Assembly: GCF_014199935.1 (NCBI RefSeq)
Contig: NZ_JACHOP010000016.1
Location: 51,366-115,365, forward strand
Direction: 5' to 3'
DNA from: Methylorubrum rhodinum
GTDB taxonomy: Bacteria > Pseudomonadota > Alphaproteobacteria > Rhizobiales > Beijerinckiaceae
Length of the DNA: 64,000 nucleotides
Positions 1-8,820 of this stretch are shown here, one piece after another. Each line of letters starts with the position of its first letter. Position 1 is the first letter of the stretch. Under the pieces are notes generated by a model. It saw only the letters and a program-made list of their open reading frames with translations. It did not search any database and had not been told where the DNA came from. The position numbers and the translations under genes were made by a program.

Positions 1-54
1 GAGGTTTCCGGTCGGCTGGACGCCGGAGAAGACGAGTTCGTTGAACGCGGCCAT
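1..54 (-). CDS. trpS: Tryptophan--tRNA ligase, N-terminal fragment (runs off the window)
   Basis: The minus strand from an ATG at 54 encodes 18 residues, MAAFNELVFSGVQPTGNL, before the window edge. The segment VFSGVQPTGNL is the conserved N-terminal strand and start of the HIGH-like region of class I tryptophanyl-tRNA synthetase (VFSGIQPTGxLHLGNY in the family). The enzyme charges tRNA-Trp in the cytoplasm. Only the first strand is visible, so integrity cannot be judged, but the match is specific enough to name the gene. Confidence 0.82.
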   Translation of the reverse strand, partial: MAAFNELVFSGVQPTGNL

Positions 55-163
55 CGGCTCGGGTCCCAGGGTGAGGCCGGGCCGAGGCGATCTCGCATCC
101 CGCTAGAAGCGGCGGTTTCTGGCCCGGCGGTGGCGCCGGGTCAAGGCGAGGGAGTACGCGTTC

Positions 164-270
164 CCCTCCCCCTTGCGGGAAGCGGTTAGGGTTGGGGGTC
201 GTGCAGAAGGTACCGCACCGGTCCCTCCCGAGCCACCCCCACCTCCATCTCCTCCCCGCAAGGGGGAGGA
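164..270. repeat. Intergenic foldback (REP-like) element
   Basis: CTCCCCCTTGCGGG at 166-179 is exactly complementary to CCCGCAAGGGGGAG at 255-268, giving a 14 bp perfect stem around about 75 nt. It lies between divergently placed trpS and the 3' end of the phoH-like gene. The CCCTCCCC...GGGGAGGG style resembles the larger element at 60113-60300. No open frame in it looks coding. Confidence 0.6.
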
Positions 271-283
271 GAGGCGCCCTGCC

Positions 284-1000
284 CTAAAGGCTCGCCTCCT
301 CGAACGCCCGCACCCACTCGGCGCAGATGCCGGAGCGGACGATGTCGTCGAGGGTGAATTCGACGATCGGAATGCTCATCATCCGGCTCTTCACCAGATG
401 GATGACGGTGCGCAAGCCGGAGGTCTCGCGCAAATCGGTCTGCGAGACGTCGCCGTTGATGATGACCTGGCAATCGTCGCCGATGCGGGTCAGGAACATC
501 TTGATCTCGGCGGTGGTGGTGTTCTGCGCCTCGTCGAGGATCACGAGGCAGTTCTTGAAGGTGCGTCCGCGCATCACCTCGAAGGGCACCACCTCGATGT
601 CGCCGGCCTTGACCGCGACGTCGAAGGCGCCTGCGCCCATGCGCTCCTTCATCGTTTCGGTGAGCGGGGCGACCCAGGGCGCGATCTTCTCCTCCAGCGT
701 GCCGGGGAAGAAGCCCAGCGAGCGGCCGGAGGGGACGTTGGGGCGGGTGATGACGACCTTGGCGATCCGGCGCTGGCGGAGCTGGTCGGCGGCGCGGGTG
801 CCGGCGATGAAGGTCTTGCCGGTGCCGGCGGGCCCCAGGACGATGACCTGGGCGGACGTCGCGAGAGCGTCGAGGTACTGGCCCTGTCGGTCGGTCAGGG
901 GTTGGATCGGGGCGGGATTGCGTTCCTCGTCGAACCGGGTCCGATGCATCCGGATCGGTCGGTCCTCAACCAGTTCAAGCCGTGCGCGTCGTCTCTTCAT
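284..1000 (-). CDS. PhoH family P-loop ATPase (stand-alone copy)
   Basis: A 238-residue PhoH-like NTPase. Walker A is GPAGTGKT, Walker B is LVILDEAQN, followed by the family block MFLTRIGDDCQVIINGD. The start MKRRRARLELV at 1000 is chosen because upstream in-frame sequence has no family similarity. It lacks the N-terminal extension seen in the second PhoH at 35247-36353, which sits beside miaB. The family consists of cytoplasmic ATPases linked to RNA metabolism; the exact substrate is unknown. It appears monocistronic, lying between trpS and the helicase gene. Confidence 0.85.
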   Translation of the reverse strand: MKRRRARLELVEDRPIRMHRTRFDEERNPAPIQPLTDRQGQYLDALATSAQVIVLGPAGTGKTFIAGTRAADQLRQRRIAKVVITRPNVPSGRSLGFFPGTLEEKIAPWVAPLTETMKERMGAGAFDVAVKAGDIEVVPFEVMRGRTFKNCLVILDEAQNTTTAEIKMFLTRIGDDCQVIINGDVSQTDLRETSGLRTVIHLVKSRMMSIPIVEFTLDDIVRSGICAEWVRAFEEASL

Positions 1001-1380
1001 GGATCGATACTCCACCTTGACTCGTGCGTGACTTCGATACCCTCGAACTTTCAACCGGCCTCGACTGTCTCCAAACCTCCCGAGAACTGAACAGCATCGC
1101 GGCCAAGGCCAATGATGCGGGTGCAAGAGCAAAGCCAACCCTGCCGGGTCGGTTCCACGCTCACGATGAATCGTTGTGGATGCGTCCCCGGCGCCACGCT
1201 TCGCTCCCCGTGAAGCTTTTCAGCCGCGGGCGACGGTGGCGTGACGGGGGAGCGAAGAAGCGATGACGCGGCCCTTTTCGGACCGGAGCCGGCGGATCGG
1301 GACGATCCTGGCATCATCATCGCGGGCGTCGCCCTCCTCGGGCGAGCGGGAGCGAGTGGCGAAGCCACTGGCCGGAGGCT
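1001..1380. other. Intergenic region without a recognisable gene
   Basis: This is the space between the phoH-like start and the uvrD-type stop. Both genes are on the minus strand, so it holds the phoH-like promoter and the helicase terminator region. Several open frames cross it, but their residue composition is that of random GC-rich DNA. Short imperfect inverted stretches such as gaagcttttc and agcgaagaagc are present. I see no clear promoter or gene. Confidence 0.5.
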
Positions 1381-3717
1381 TCATCCGGGCTGGAGGAAGC
1401 TCTCCAGCACCATTTTCCGACCGGCCTTGTCGAAGTCAACGGTCAGCTTGTTGCCGTCGATGCCCGCGACCGTGCCGGGGCCGAACTTGGTGTGGAAGAC
1501 TCGCGCGCCGTTCTCGAAGGCCGAGGCCGCCGCGGTGGACTTGGCCACGAGTTCGCCCTCGATCTCACGCGGGCCGCCCGAGCGCCCGCCGCGATTCCCG
1601 CTGCCGAAATTGCCCGCGGTGTTGGCCTGCGCCCGCTGCCAGCCCGGCGTGCCGTAGGACGAACCGAACGGGGCCGGGTTGCGGTCGAACCGCGAGGCGC
1701 CGGCGGAGAAGTGGGCGGGGGCGTCGATCACGTCCACGGCCTGGGGCGGCAGCTCGTCGATGAAGCGGGACGGGATGGTCGAGGACCACAGCCCGTGAAT
1801 GCGCCGGTTGACCGCGAAGGACAGCTTGGCCCGCTTGCGGGCCCGCGTCAGGCCGACATGGGCCAGCCGCCGCTCTTCCTCCAGGCCCGCGCGCCCGCTC
1901 TCGTCGATGGCGCGCTGGTTCGGGAACAGGCCGTCTTCCCAGCCGGGCAGGAACACCGTGTCGAATTCCAGCCCCTTGGCGGCGTGCAGCGTCATCAGGG
2001 AGACGCGGTCGGCGCCCTCGGCCTCGGACGCCTCCATCACCAGCGAGACGTGTTCGAGGAAGCCCGCCATGTCCGGGAATTCCTCCATCGAGCGGACGAA
2101 TTCCTTGAGGTTTTCCAAGCGCCCGGCGGCGTCGGCGGAGCGGTCCTTCTGCCACATCTCGGTGTAGCCGGATTCCTCCAAGATGGTCTGCGCCACTTCC
2201 GGGTGCGGCTTCGACTCGACGAGTCGGGCCCAGCGCGAAAAACTCTCGACGAGGCCGCGCAGCATCGAGCGGGCGCGGGGCTTCAGCTCGTCGGTCTCGA
2301 TCAGCTTTCGCGCCGCGGCCAGCAGCGGGATGCGGTCGGCCCGCGCAAAGGCGTGGAGCGTCTGGAGCGTCGCATCGCCGAGGCCGCGCTTGGGCGTGTT
2401 GAAGATGCGCTCGAACGCGAGGTCGTCGGCCCCGTTCATGGTGACGCGCAGGTAGGCCAGCGCGTCGCGGATCTCCGCCCGCTCGTAGAAGCGCGGACCG
2501 CCGACCACCCGGTAGGGCAGGCCCACCTGCACGAAGCGGTCCTCGATCTCGCGCATCTGCGCCGAGATGCGCACCAGCACCGCGATCTCGGAGAGCGGAT
2601 GCTTCCTGTGCTGGAGCGACTCGATCGCCTCGGCGATCTGGCGCGCCTCCTCCTCCGAATCCCAGGCGCCGGAGACGGTGACGGGCTCGCCCGCCTCGTC
2701 CTCGGTGCGCAGCGTCTTGCCGAGCCGGCCCTCGTTCTTGGCGATGAGGCCGGAGGCGGCGGCCAGGATGTGGCCGGTCGAGCGGTAGTTGCGCTCGAGC
2801 CGCACCACGGTGGCGCCGGGAAAATCGTGCTCGAAGCGCAGGATGTTGTCGACCTCGGCGCCGCGCCAGCCGTAGATCGACTGGTCGTCGTCGCCGACGC
2901 AAGCGACGTTCTTTCGCGCCTGCGCGAGCAGCCGCAGCCAGAGATACTGGGCGACGTTGGTGTCCTGGTACTCGTCGACGAGGATGTAGCGGAAGCGGTC
3001 CTGGTAATTCGCGAGGATGTCGGGGTTCTCGCGCCACAGCTTGAGGCACAGCAGCAGAAGATCGCCGAAATCGACCGCGTTCAGCGTCACCAGCCTGGCC
3101 TGATAGGCGGTGTAGAGCTGGCCGCCCTTGCCGAAGGCGAAGGACTGCCCTTCGCCCGCCGGCACCTGCTCGGGGGAGAGGCCGCGGTTCTTCCAGCCAT
3201 CAATGGTGTGGGCCAGCGAACGCGCCGGCCAGCGCTTCTCGTCGATGTTCTGGTCGGCGATGACCTGCTTCATCAGCCGGATCTGGTCGTCGGTGCCGAG
3301 GATGGTGAAGTCGGATTTGAGCCCGACCAGCTCGGCGTGACGGCGCAGAATTTTGGTGCCGATGGCGTGGAAGGTGCCGAGCCAGGGCATGCCTTCGCCA
3401 GCCGGCCCGATCAGGGCGCCGATGCGGTGCTTCATCTCGCGGGCGGCCTTGTTGGTGAAGGTCACCGACAGGATGTCGTAGGGCCGCGCACGCCCCGTCG
3501 CGATCAGGTGGGCGATGCGCGTCGTCAGCACGCGGGTCTTGCCGGTGCCGGCGCCCGCCAGCACGAGGACCGGGCCTTCGGTGGCCTCCACGGCGCGGCG
3601 CTGCTCCGGGTTGAGGCCGGTGAGGTAGGACGCGCCCTCGGGCCGCAGGGCCGCCATCGCGCGGGCGGCGATCGAGGCGGGCGCGGCCCCCGGTTCGCTG
3701 TCACGGTCGTGCATCAT
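1381..3717 (-). CDS. uvrD: UvrD/PcrA-type ATP-dependent DNA helicase
   Basis: A superfamily 1A 3'-5' helicase of 778 residues. Visible motifs in order: Q-motif GLNPEQRRAV, Walker A AGAGTGKT (I), FTNKAAREMK (Ia), ILVDEYQDTN (II), VGDDDQSIYGWRGA (III), LMTLHAAKGLEFDTVFLPG (V) and VGLTRARKRA (VI). It unwinds DNA in nucleotide excision and mismatch repair and clears recombination intermediates. The C-terminus (VFHTKFGPGTVAGIDGNKLTVDF) is the PcrA/UvrD Tudor-like domain that contacts RNA polymerase in relatives. The ATG at 3717 (another at 3714) has an AGGGA ribosome site just upstream, so the longer frame from 3819 is not used. UvrD and PcrA cannot be separated by eye. Confidence 0.93.
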   Translation of the reverse strand: MMHDRDSEPGAAPASIAARAMAALRPEGASYLTGLNPEQRRAVEATEGPVLVLAGAGTGKTRVLTTRIAHLIATGRARPYDILSVTFTNKAAREMKHRIGALIGPAGEGMPWLGTFHAIGTKILRRHAELVGLKSDFTILGTDDQIRLMKQVIADQNIDEKRWPARSLAHTIDGWKNRGLSPEQVPAGEGQSFAFGKGGQLYTAYQARLVTLNAVDFGDLLLLCLKLWRENPDILANYQDRFRYILVDEYQDTNVAQYLWLRLLAQARKNVACVGDDDQSIYGWRGAEVDNILRFEHDFPGATVVRLERNYRSTGHILAAASGLIAKNEGRLGKTLRTEDEAGEPVTVSGAWDSEEEARQIAEAIESLQHRKHPLSEIAVLVRISAQMREIEDRFVQVGLPYRVVGGPRFYERAEIRDALAYLRVTMNGADDLAFERIFNTPKRGLGDATLQTLHAFARADRIPLLAAARKLIETDELKPRARSMLRGLVESFSRWARLVESKPHPEVAQTILEESGYTEMWQKDRSADAAGRLENLKEFVRSMEEFPDMAGFLEHVSLVMEASEAEGADRVSLMTLHAAKGLEFDTVFLPGWEDGLFPNQRAIDESGRAGLEEERRLAHVGLTRARKRAKLSFAVNRRIHGLWSSTIPSRFIDELPPQAVDVIDAPAHFSAGASRFDRNPAPFGSSYGTPGWQRAQANTAGNFGSGNRGGRSGGPREIEGELVAKSTAAASAFENGARVFHTKFGPGTVAGIDGNKLTVDFDKAGRKMVLESFLQPG

Positions 3718-3834
3718 GCCCGCATCCCTGGACCAAAAGGCGAACGCCGTCGAGACCCGCCCCGGAACCGCCCGCCACCCTCGGGCGTCACACCTGACGA
3801 GATCGATCCTCTCTCCCAAAGGACAAGCGAGGCC

Positions 3835-4092
3835 ATGAGCGCCCGGACATTTTGCGCCCCGATTGCCGTCCTCACCCTGCTGGCCGGCCTCACGGCGGCC
3901 GATGCGCAGGTCCTGGGCCAGGGCCGCAACAGCGGCAGCAGCCGGATGAACCAGAACTTCGAGGTCCAGAACCAGAACCGCAACTTCCAGCAGCGCCAGA
4001 CGCTGGAGAACAGCGCCGTGCGCAACCAGATCCAGCGGGCGCCGCTGAACCGGCCGGCGCCGAGCGGGCCGGGACTCATCCCGCGACCGTGA
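3835..4092 (+). CDS. Small exported Asn/Gln-rich protein
   Basis: An 85-residue protein with an N-terminal signal peptide (MSARTFCAPIAVLTLLAGLTAADAQ, cleavage likely after ADA). The mature part is very rich in Asn, Gln and Arg (SRMNQNFEVQNQNRNFQQRQ) and Pro at the end. AAAGGA lies upstream of the ATG. It is divergent from the helicase gene, with about 115 bp between starts. Not recognised as a named family. The composition suggests a disordered periplasmic protein; function unknown. Confidence 0.7.
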   Translation: MSARTFCAPIAVLTLLAGLTAADAQVLGQGRNSGSSRMNQNFEVQNQNRNFQQRQTLENSAVRNQIQRAPLNRPAPSGPGLIPRP

Positions 4093-4295
4093 GACGGAGG
4101 CTTCCGCCGGCCTCGCGATGACGCTGCGGAGTTCCTCCCGGCGCGCCTTGTCCGCACCCGAAGACGGCGTCTCCCACCGTCAAGCTTGAGATGCGGGCTC
4201 CGCTTCGCCTGTGCTATGGCCGCCGGTGAGGTCGCGTCGTCGGCGCGCCTCGCGGTGGGTGCCTGTCCCCGGCAGGCGAGGCGAAAGCGAATTCG

Positions 4296-7200
4296 GTGCG
4301 TGACCTCCTGACCGCGCTCGCGGGCGTCGTCGTGCTGATCCTCGTGGCGGCGCTCGCCGTGCCGCCCTTCATCGACTGGTCGGGCCAGCGCACGCTGATC
4401 GACTGGGCGATCACGCAATCCCTCGGCACGCCGGCCCGCAGCGAGGGCGCGGTCGATCTGCGGCTGCTGCCCTCGCCGCATCTTCGCCTCGACCGGCTCA
4501 CCCTCGGCGAGGCGGACGGGCCGACGCTCGACGCCCAAAAGGTCGATGCCGAGATCGCGCTCTCGCCCCTGCTCAAGGGCGAGGTGCGCTTCACCGCCAC
4601 CCTGGTCGAGCGCGCCCGCATCACCCTGCCGGTGGCGCGGGACGTTCTGCTTCTGCCGCGCGGCGGCGAGGCGCCGCGGCGGGACGTGGTGATCGAGGCG
4701 CTCGCCGTGCGCCACCTCTCGGTCGCGACCCTCCAGGACGGCGCCGAACCGAGCGAGGTCTTCGCGGCGGACGACGTGCGGCTGCGGGCGCCGAGCCTCG
4801 CCGGGCCCTGGCTCGCCGAGGGCATGGTGGCGGGAAGCCCGTTCCATCTCGCAACCGGTGCCGTCACGGCCGACGGCGTGCTCGCCCTCAAGCTCACCGG
4901 CGGTGGCGACACGCTGCCGCGGCTGGAAACGGACGCCCGAGTCTCGTTCAAGCCGGAACCCGTCGAGGGCGGGGATCGCCGCGGGCTGGTGCCGGAGGCG
5001 GAGGGCTCGGCCAAGCTCACCGTCGGCCCGCCGGTCCAGGCGGCGGGCGACTACCTGCCGCTGACGCTGTCCGCCAAGTTCGAGGCGCGCGGCACGACCG
5101 TGACGGCCAAGAGCGTCGAGCTCGAACTCGATCCCGGCGGCAAGGCGGCGCGGCTCTCGGGCACCGGCCGGATCGACCTGCGCGCGGCCCGCGCCGGGCT
5201 GGACCTCCGCACCCGCCGGCTCGACCTCGACGGGCTGCTGCTGACGCCCGGCGGCCGGGCGCTGCTGTCGCGGGGGCTCGCCGGCCTCGCCCCGTCCCTG
5301 CCGATGATGCTCGACCTCGACCTGAAGGCCGAGAGCGTGGCGCTCGGCCTCGACGACTGGTCCGACATGGCGCTCCGCGGCACCTTCGACCGATCGGGCG
5401 GGCTGGTGCTGCGCCGCTTCTCGGGGGTCGCGCCGGGCGGGGCCACGGTCGCGGCGACCGGCGAGATCGACCTCTCGGCCTCCGCCCGCTTCACCGGGCA
5501 TCTCGACATCGCCGCGCGCAATTCCGAGGGGCTCGGGCGCTACGTCGCGCGGCTCGGCGCCGAGGACGCGGTGGCCTCGCTCCTCGACGGGCGGGCGCTC
5601 GATCTCAGCGCCGACCTCTCCTCCACCGCCGCCGACCTGTCGCTGCGCAACCTGCGCCTCGCGCTGGGTCCGGTGCGGGTCACGGGCAACGCCGCCTATA
5701 CCCGGCCGCAAGGGGGGCGCCGCGGCCGGCTGGAGGCGCAGATCGCCGCAAACGGCATCGACATCGCCGAACTGCCGCCTGCCAGCCGCCTGATGCAGGG
5801 GCTCGACCGGCACGATCTCGGCCTGACGCTCACCGCCCGCGACGTGCGCTACGGCGCCTCCACGGGGGCCGGCGGCACCATCACGGTGCGGCTGCAATCC
5901 GACGGGGCGAGCCTCGTCGTCGACAGCCTCGACATCGAGAACCTCGCCGGCGCCAGCGCCCGCCTCGCCGGCCGGATCGCCCCGGACGGCTCGGGCCGGA
6001 TCGAGGGCCGCGTCTCGGCGCCGAAGGCCGCCCCGCTGCTGGCGCTGTTGGAGCGCGGCTACCTCGCCGAGGCGCGGCTCGTGCCCCGCGCCTTCCGCGA
6101 GGCCGGCCTCGACCTCGCCCTGACGCTGGAGCGCGAATCCGGCGAGGCCGACGCGCTCCGGGCGCATGCCCGCGGCAAGGCCGGCGGCGGCGAGGCCGAT
6201 CTTTCGGTGCTGACCCGGGCCGGGCGGATCGACAACCTCGCGGCGACCCTCGACACGCCCCGCGCCGGCCTCTGGTTCGGCCGCGACGACGTCGCCGCGC
6301 TCCGCCAGCCCGCGCGCCTGCGCCTGACCGGCACGCGGCCGGCGGACGCCGCAGCCCCCCTCGCGCTCACCGTGGAGGGGACGTTTCCCGGCCTGACGCT
6401 CGCATCGACGAAGCCGATCCTGCTCGATTCCGCCGACCGGCCGCCGCTCGCGGGCGCGGTGCGGATCGAGGGCGCCGACCTCGCCCCCACTCTCGGCCTC
6501 GCCGGCGCGGCCGTCCCGAGCCCGATCCCCGCCGCGCTCACGCTCGAGCTGTCGCGCCGGGGCGAGGCCCTGCATCTCGACCTCGCGGGGCAGGCCGGCG
6601 GCACCGACCTCACCGCCGGCCTCGACCGCGGCCTCGACGGCGCGTGGTCCGGCACGGCCTCCCTCGGGCGGCTCTCGCTGCCGGCGCTGGCCGCGGCGCT
6701 GATCCTGCCGACCGACCCGCGCGGCACCCGCTTCGCACCGGCGCCGGACCCGCCGCGGGCGAGCCTCGACCTCACGGTCGGCCGGCTCGATCTCGGCCGC
6801 GGCTTCGTCGCCGAGGCGGCGTCCTTCCGGCTCCAGCGCGAGGGTGACGCGCTCAAGGTCGCCGATCTCGCCGCCGGCCTCGGCGGCGGCCGGATCGGCG
6901 CCAGCCTGACCCTGACGCGGCCCGCGGGCGCGGCTTCCGTCGCGGGCGAGGCCACGGTGACCGACGTGAGCCTGTCCCGCCTCCTCGACGGCGGGCGGCT
7001 TGCCGCGACGCTCTCGGGGAACTTGCGCTTCAGCGCCTCCGGCCAGACGCCCGCCGGGCTCGCCGACGACCTCTCGGGCAACGGCGACCTGCGCCTCGCC
7101 GGCCTCACCCTGCCCGAGGCCGATCCCGCCGCCCTCGACCGGGCGCTCGCCCGCGCGCTCGCCGAGGACGATCCGCTCCGCGACGGGCGCCCCCAGGCGC

Positions 7201-7829
7201 TGGTCTCGGAAGAGTTCGCTGCCGCCCCGCTCGCCGCCAAGGGGCCGGTGAGCACTGCCGTGACGCTGGTCGGCGGCGTGCTGCGCTCCGCGCCGCTCAT
7301 CCTCGATCTCGGGGCCGCCCGCTGGACCGGCAGCTTCGGATTCGATCTGCGCAACGGCACCCTCGATGCCCGCGGGACGCTCACGAGCGCGTCGGCGCCG
7401 AAGGGCTGGTCCGGCGCGCCGCCCGCCGTGCAACTGGGGTTTGCCGGCCCCCTCACCACGCCGGAGCGCCGGGTCGACGCCGCGCCGCTGACGACGGGGC
7501 TCGCCGCCCTGGTGCTGCAGCGGGAACTGGAGAAGATCGAGCTGTTCGACGCCGACGCGGCCGAGCGCCAGCGCCGCCGCGCCCGCATCGAGATGGACCG
7601 CGCCCGAACCGTCGCGGAGGAGGCGGCGCGTCAAGCCCGGATCAAGGCGCAGCAGGCCGCCGAGGAGGCCGCCAGGGAGAATGCCAAGCGCCAGCGCGAG
7701 GCCGAGGAGGCGCGCCGCCAACGCGAGGCGGAGGACGCCGCCCGCCGCGCCCGCCAGGAGGCGGAGCCGGCCGCGCCGCCGGACGCACCCGCGCCGCTCG
7801 ACATCACGCCGCCCGGCGCGCGGCCGTGA
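4296..7829 (+). CDS. AsmA-like envelope protein, large
   Basis: An 1177-residue protein opening with one membrane anchor (residues about 2-22, LLTALAGVVVLILVAALAVP) followed by the IDW...I segment typical of AsmA N-termini. The body is a long series of beta-rich repeats of the AsmA/YhjG type. The last 100 residues are a charged coiled coil rich in Glu, Arg and Ala, then a Pro-rich tail. AsmA-like proteins form periplasm-spanning grooves that affect outer-membrane lipid transport; this role is inferred from the family. GTG start with GCGAGGCGAAAG upstream. The Glu/Arg coiled-coil tail is unusual for AsmA. Convergent with the next gene (22 bp gap). Confidence 0.85.
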   Translation: MRDLLTALAGVVVLILVAALAVPPFIDWSGQRTLIDWAITQSLGTPARSEGAVDLRLLPSPHLRLDRLTLGEADGPTLDAQKVDAEIALSPLLKGEVRFTATLVERARITLPVARDVLLLPRGGEAPRRDVVIEALAVRHLSVATLQDGAEPSEVFAADDVRLRAPSLAGPWLAEGMVAGSPFHLATGAVTADGVLALKLTGGGDTLPRLETDARVSFKPEPVEGGDRRGLVPEAEGSAKLTVGPPVQAAGDYLPLTLSAKFEARGTTVTAKSVELELDPGGKAARLSGTGRIDLRAARAGLDLRTRRLDLDGLLLTPGGRALLSRGLAGLAPSLPMMLDLDLKAESVALGLDDWSDMALRGTFDRSGGLVLRRFSGVAPGGATVAATGEIDLSASARFTGHLDIAARNSEGLGRYVARLGAEDAVASLLDGRALDLSADLSSTAADLSLRNLRLALGPVRVTGNAAYTRPQGGRRGRLEAQIAANGIDIAELPPASRLMQGLDRHDLGLTLTARDVRYGASTGAGGTITVRLQSDGASLVVDSLDIENLAGASARLAGRIAPDGSGRIEGRVSAPKAAPLLALLERGYLAEARLVPRAFREAGLDLALTLERESGEADALRAHARGKAGGGEADLSVLTRAGRIDNLAATLDTPRAGLWFGRDDVAALRQPARLRLTGTRPADAAAPLALTVEGTFPGLTLASTKPILLDSADRPPLAGAVRIEGADLAPTLGLAGAAVPSPIPAALTLELSRRGEALHLDLAGQAGGTDLTAGLDRGLDGAWSGTASLGRLSLPALAAALILPTDPRGTRFAPAPDPPRASLDLTVGRLDLGRGFVAEAASFRLQREGDALKVADLAAGLGGGRIGASLTLTRPAGAASVAGEATVTDVSLSRLLDGGRLAATLSGNLRFSASGQTPAGLADDLSGNGDLRLAGLTLPEADPAALDRALARALAEDDPLRDGRPQALVSEEFAAAPLAAKGPVSTAVTLVGGVLRSAPLILDLGAARWTGSFGFDLRNGTLDARGTLTSASAPKGWSGAPPAVQLGFAGPLTTPERRVDAAPLTTGLAALVLQRELEKIELFDADAAERQRRRARIEMDRARTVAEEAARQARIKAQQAAEEAARENAKRQREAEEARRQREAEDAARRARQEAEPAAPPDAPAPLDITPPGARP

Positions 7830-7851
7830 GCTCGGGATCGAGCCGGCGCGT

Positions 7852-8739
7852 TCACGCCGCCGCGGCGCCCTTCACCCGGACCGGGCCCACCACCGCGTCG
7901 CCGATGCGCAGGCGCAGGCGCTCGACGTCCTCGGCGTTGTTGGAGATCAGGTCGGTGATGTCGCCGTCGATCAGGGCGTCGACGTGGCGGCAGCGGCGGC
8001 GGTGGGTGCCGGCGGGGCAGGAGCAGCGGAGATACGGACCGCCGGTGTTCTCCTCCAGAACCACGACGTAGCGGTTGCCGGTGCTGCCGCGCAGCGAGAA
8101 GCGCAGTTCCGCAACGGCAGGGGTGGCACCCGCCACCCGCAGCGCGCGGGCCGAGGTCGAGCGCTCGAGGTCGCGGCGCGCGGCGTTGGTCGCGCGGATC
8201 GGCGTCAGTCCGAGGCCGCGGACGAGGTCGGGCACGTCGCGGGCGCCGGTCTCGCGCATGGCGGCCAATGCGATCTCGGCGCAGGCATAGGCGTCCTCGC
8301 CCGCGTCGTGGTGCTCGAAGCGGATGCCGAGGCGGGAGGCCACCTTCGACAGGCCGCAGCCGGCCGGATCGGGAAAGATGCGCCGGGCGATCTGGAGCGT
8401 GCAGTGGCCGGTCAGTGTCGGCACCGGCGCGCCATAGGCACCGAGCGAGGCGGCGAGCACCCCCATGTCGAAGCCGGCATTGTGGGCGAGCACGACGCCC
8501 TTGGCGAGATCGGGCAGGAACGGCGCCATCGCCTCGGGGAAGGTCGGCGCGTCGCGCACGTCCGCGGGCAGGATGCCGTGGATGCGGATGTTGCCCGGCG
8601 AGAACCGCATCTGCGGCGGCCGGATCAGCCGCGATTCCCGCCGCACCACGCGGCCGCCCTCGATCCAGGCGAGCCCGACCGCGCAGGCGCTGTCGCGCCG
8701 CTCGTTGGCGGTCTCGAAATCGATCGCGACGACGCTCAT
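7852..8739 (-). CDS. DEDD-type 3'-5' exonuclease fused to a SWIM-like zinc motif
   Basis: 295 residues. The N-terminal 165 residues are a DnaQ/RNase T fold: VVAIDFETAN (ExoI, Asp and Glu), LAHNAGFDMGVL (ExoII) and HHDAGEDAYACAEI (ExoIII, HD..AGEDA...). The C-terminal half contains RCSCPAGTHRRRCRHVDAL, a CxC-x8-CxH pattern like the SWIM zinc finger, preceded by a strand-rich YVVVLEENTGGPYL segment. The first domain should remove nucleotides from a 3' end in a metal-dependent way; the second probably binds nucleic acid or a partner protein. The fusion is not a standard DNA polymerase epsilon subunit. Monocistronic. Confidence 0.8.
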   Translation of the reverse strand: MSVVAIDFETANERRDSACAVGLAWIEGGRVVRRESRLIRPPQMRFSPGNIRIHGILPADVRDAPTFPEAMAPFLPDLAKGVVLAHNAGFDMGVLAASLGAYGAPVPTLTGHCTLQIARRIFPDPAGCGLSKVASRLGIRFEHHDAGEDAYACAEIALAAMRETGARDVPDLVRGLGLTPIRATNAARRDLERSTSARALRVAGATPAVAELRFSLRGSTGNRYVVVLEENTGGPYLRCSCPAGTHRRRCRHVDALIDGDITDLISNNAEDVERLRLRIGDAVVGPVRVKGAAAA

Positions 8740-8782
8740 CGCGCGAGATTAGGGGGTGGGACAGGGCGCCCGCAAGGCACGA

Positions 8783-8816
8783 TCGCCGCGCCGGCCCGTC
8801 GGGACCGGCGCGGCGA
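8783..8816 (-). terminator. Strong GC hairpin after the outer-membrane protein gene
   Basis: TCGCCGCGCCGG and CCGGCGCGGCGA form a perfect 12 bp stem with a 10 nt loop, starting 4 bases past the stop codon of the barrel gene. There is no T-run, so it may act as an mRNA 3' end stabiliser or a weak intrinsic terminator. Confidence 0.5.
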
Positions 8817-8820
8817 CCGC

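Noticed and set aside
3714..7721. 1335-residue minus-strand open frame opposite the AsmA-like gene
   Set aside because: Its Arg/Gly/Ala/Glu-rich sequence has no domains and it overlaps two well-supported genes. It is a GC-rich shadow.
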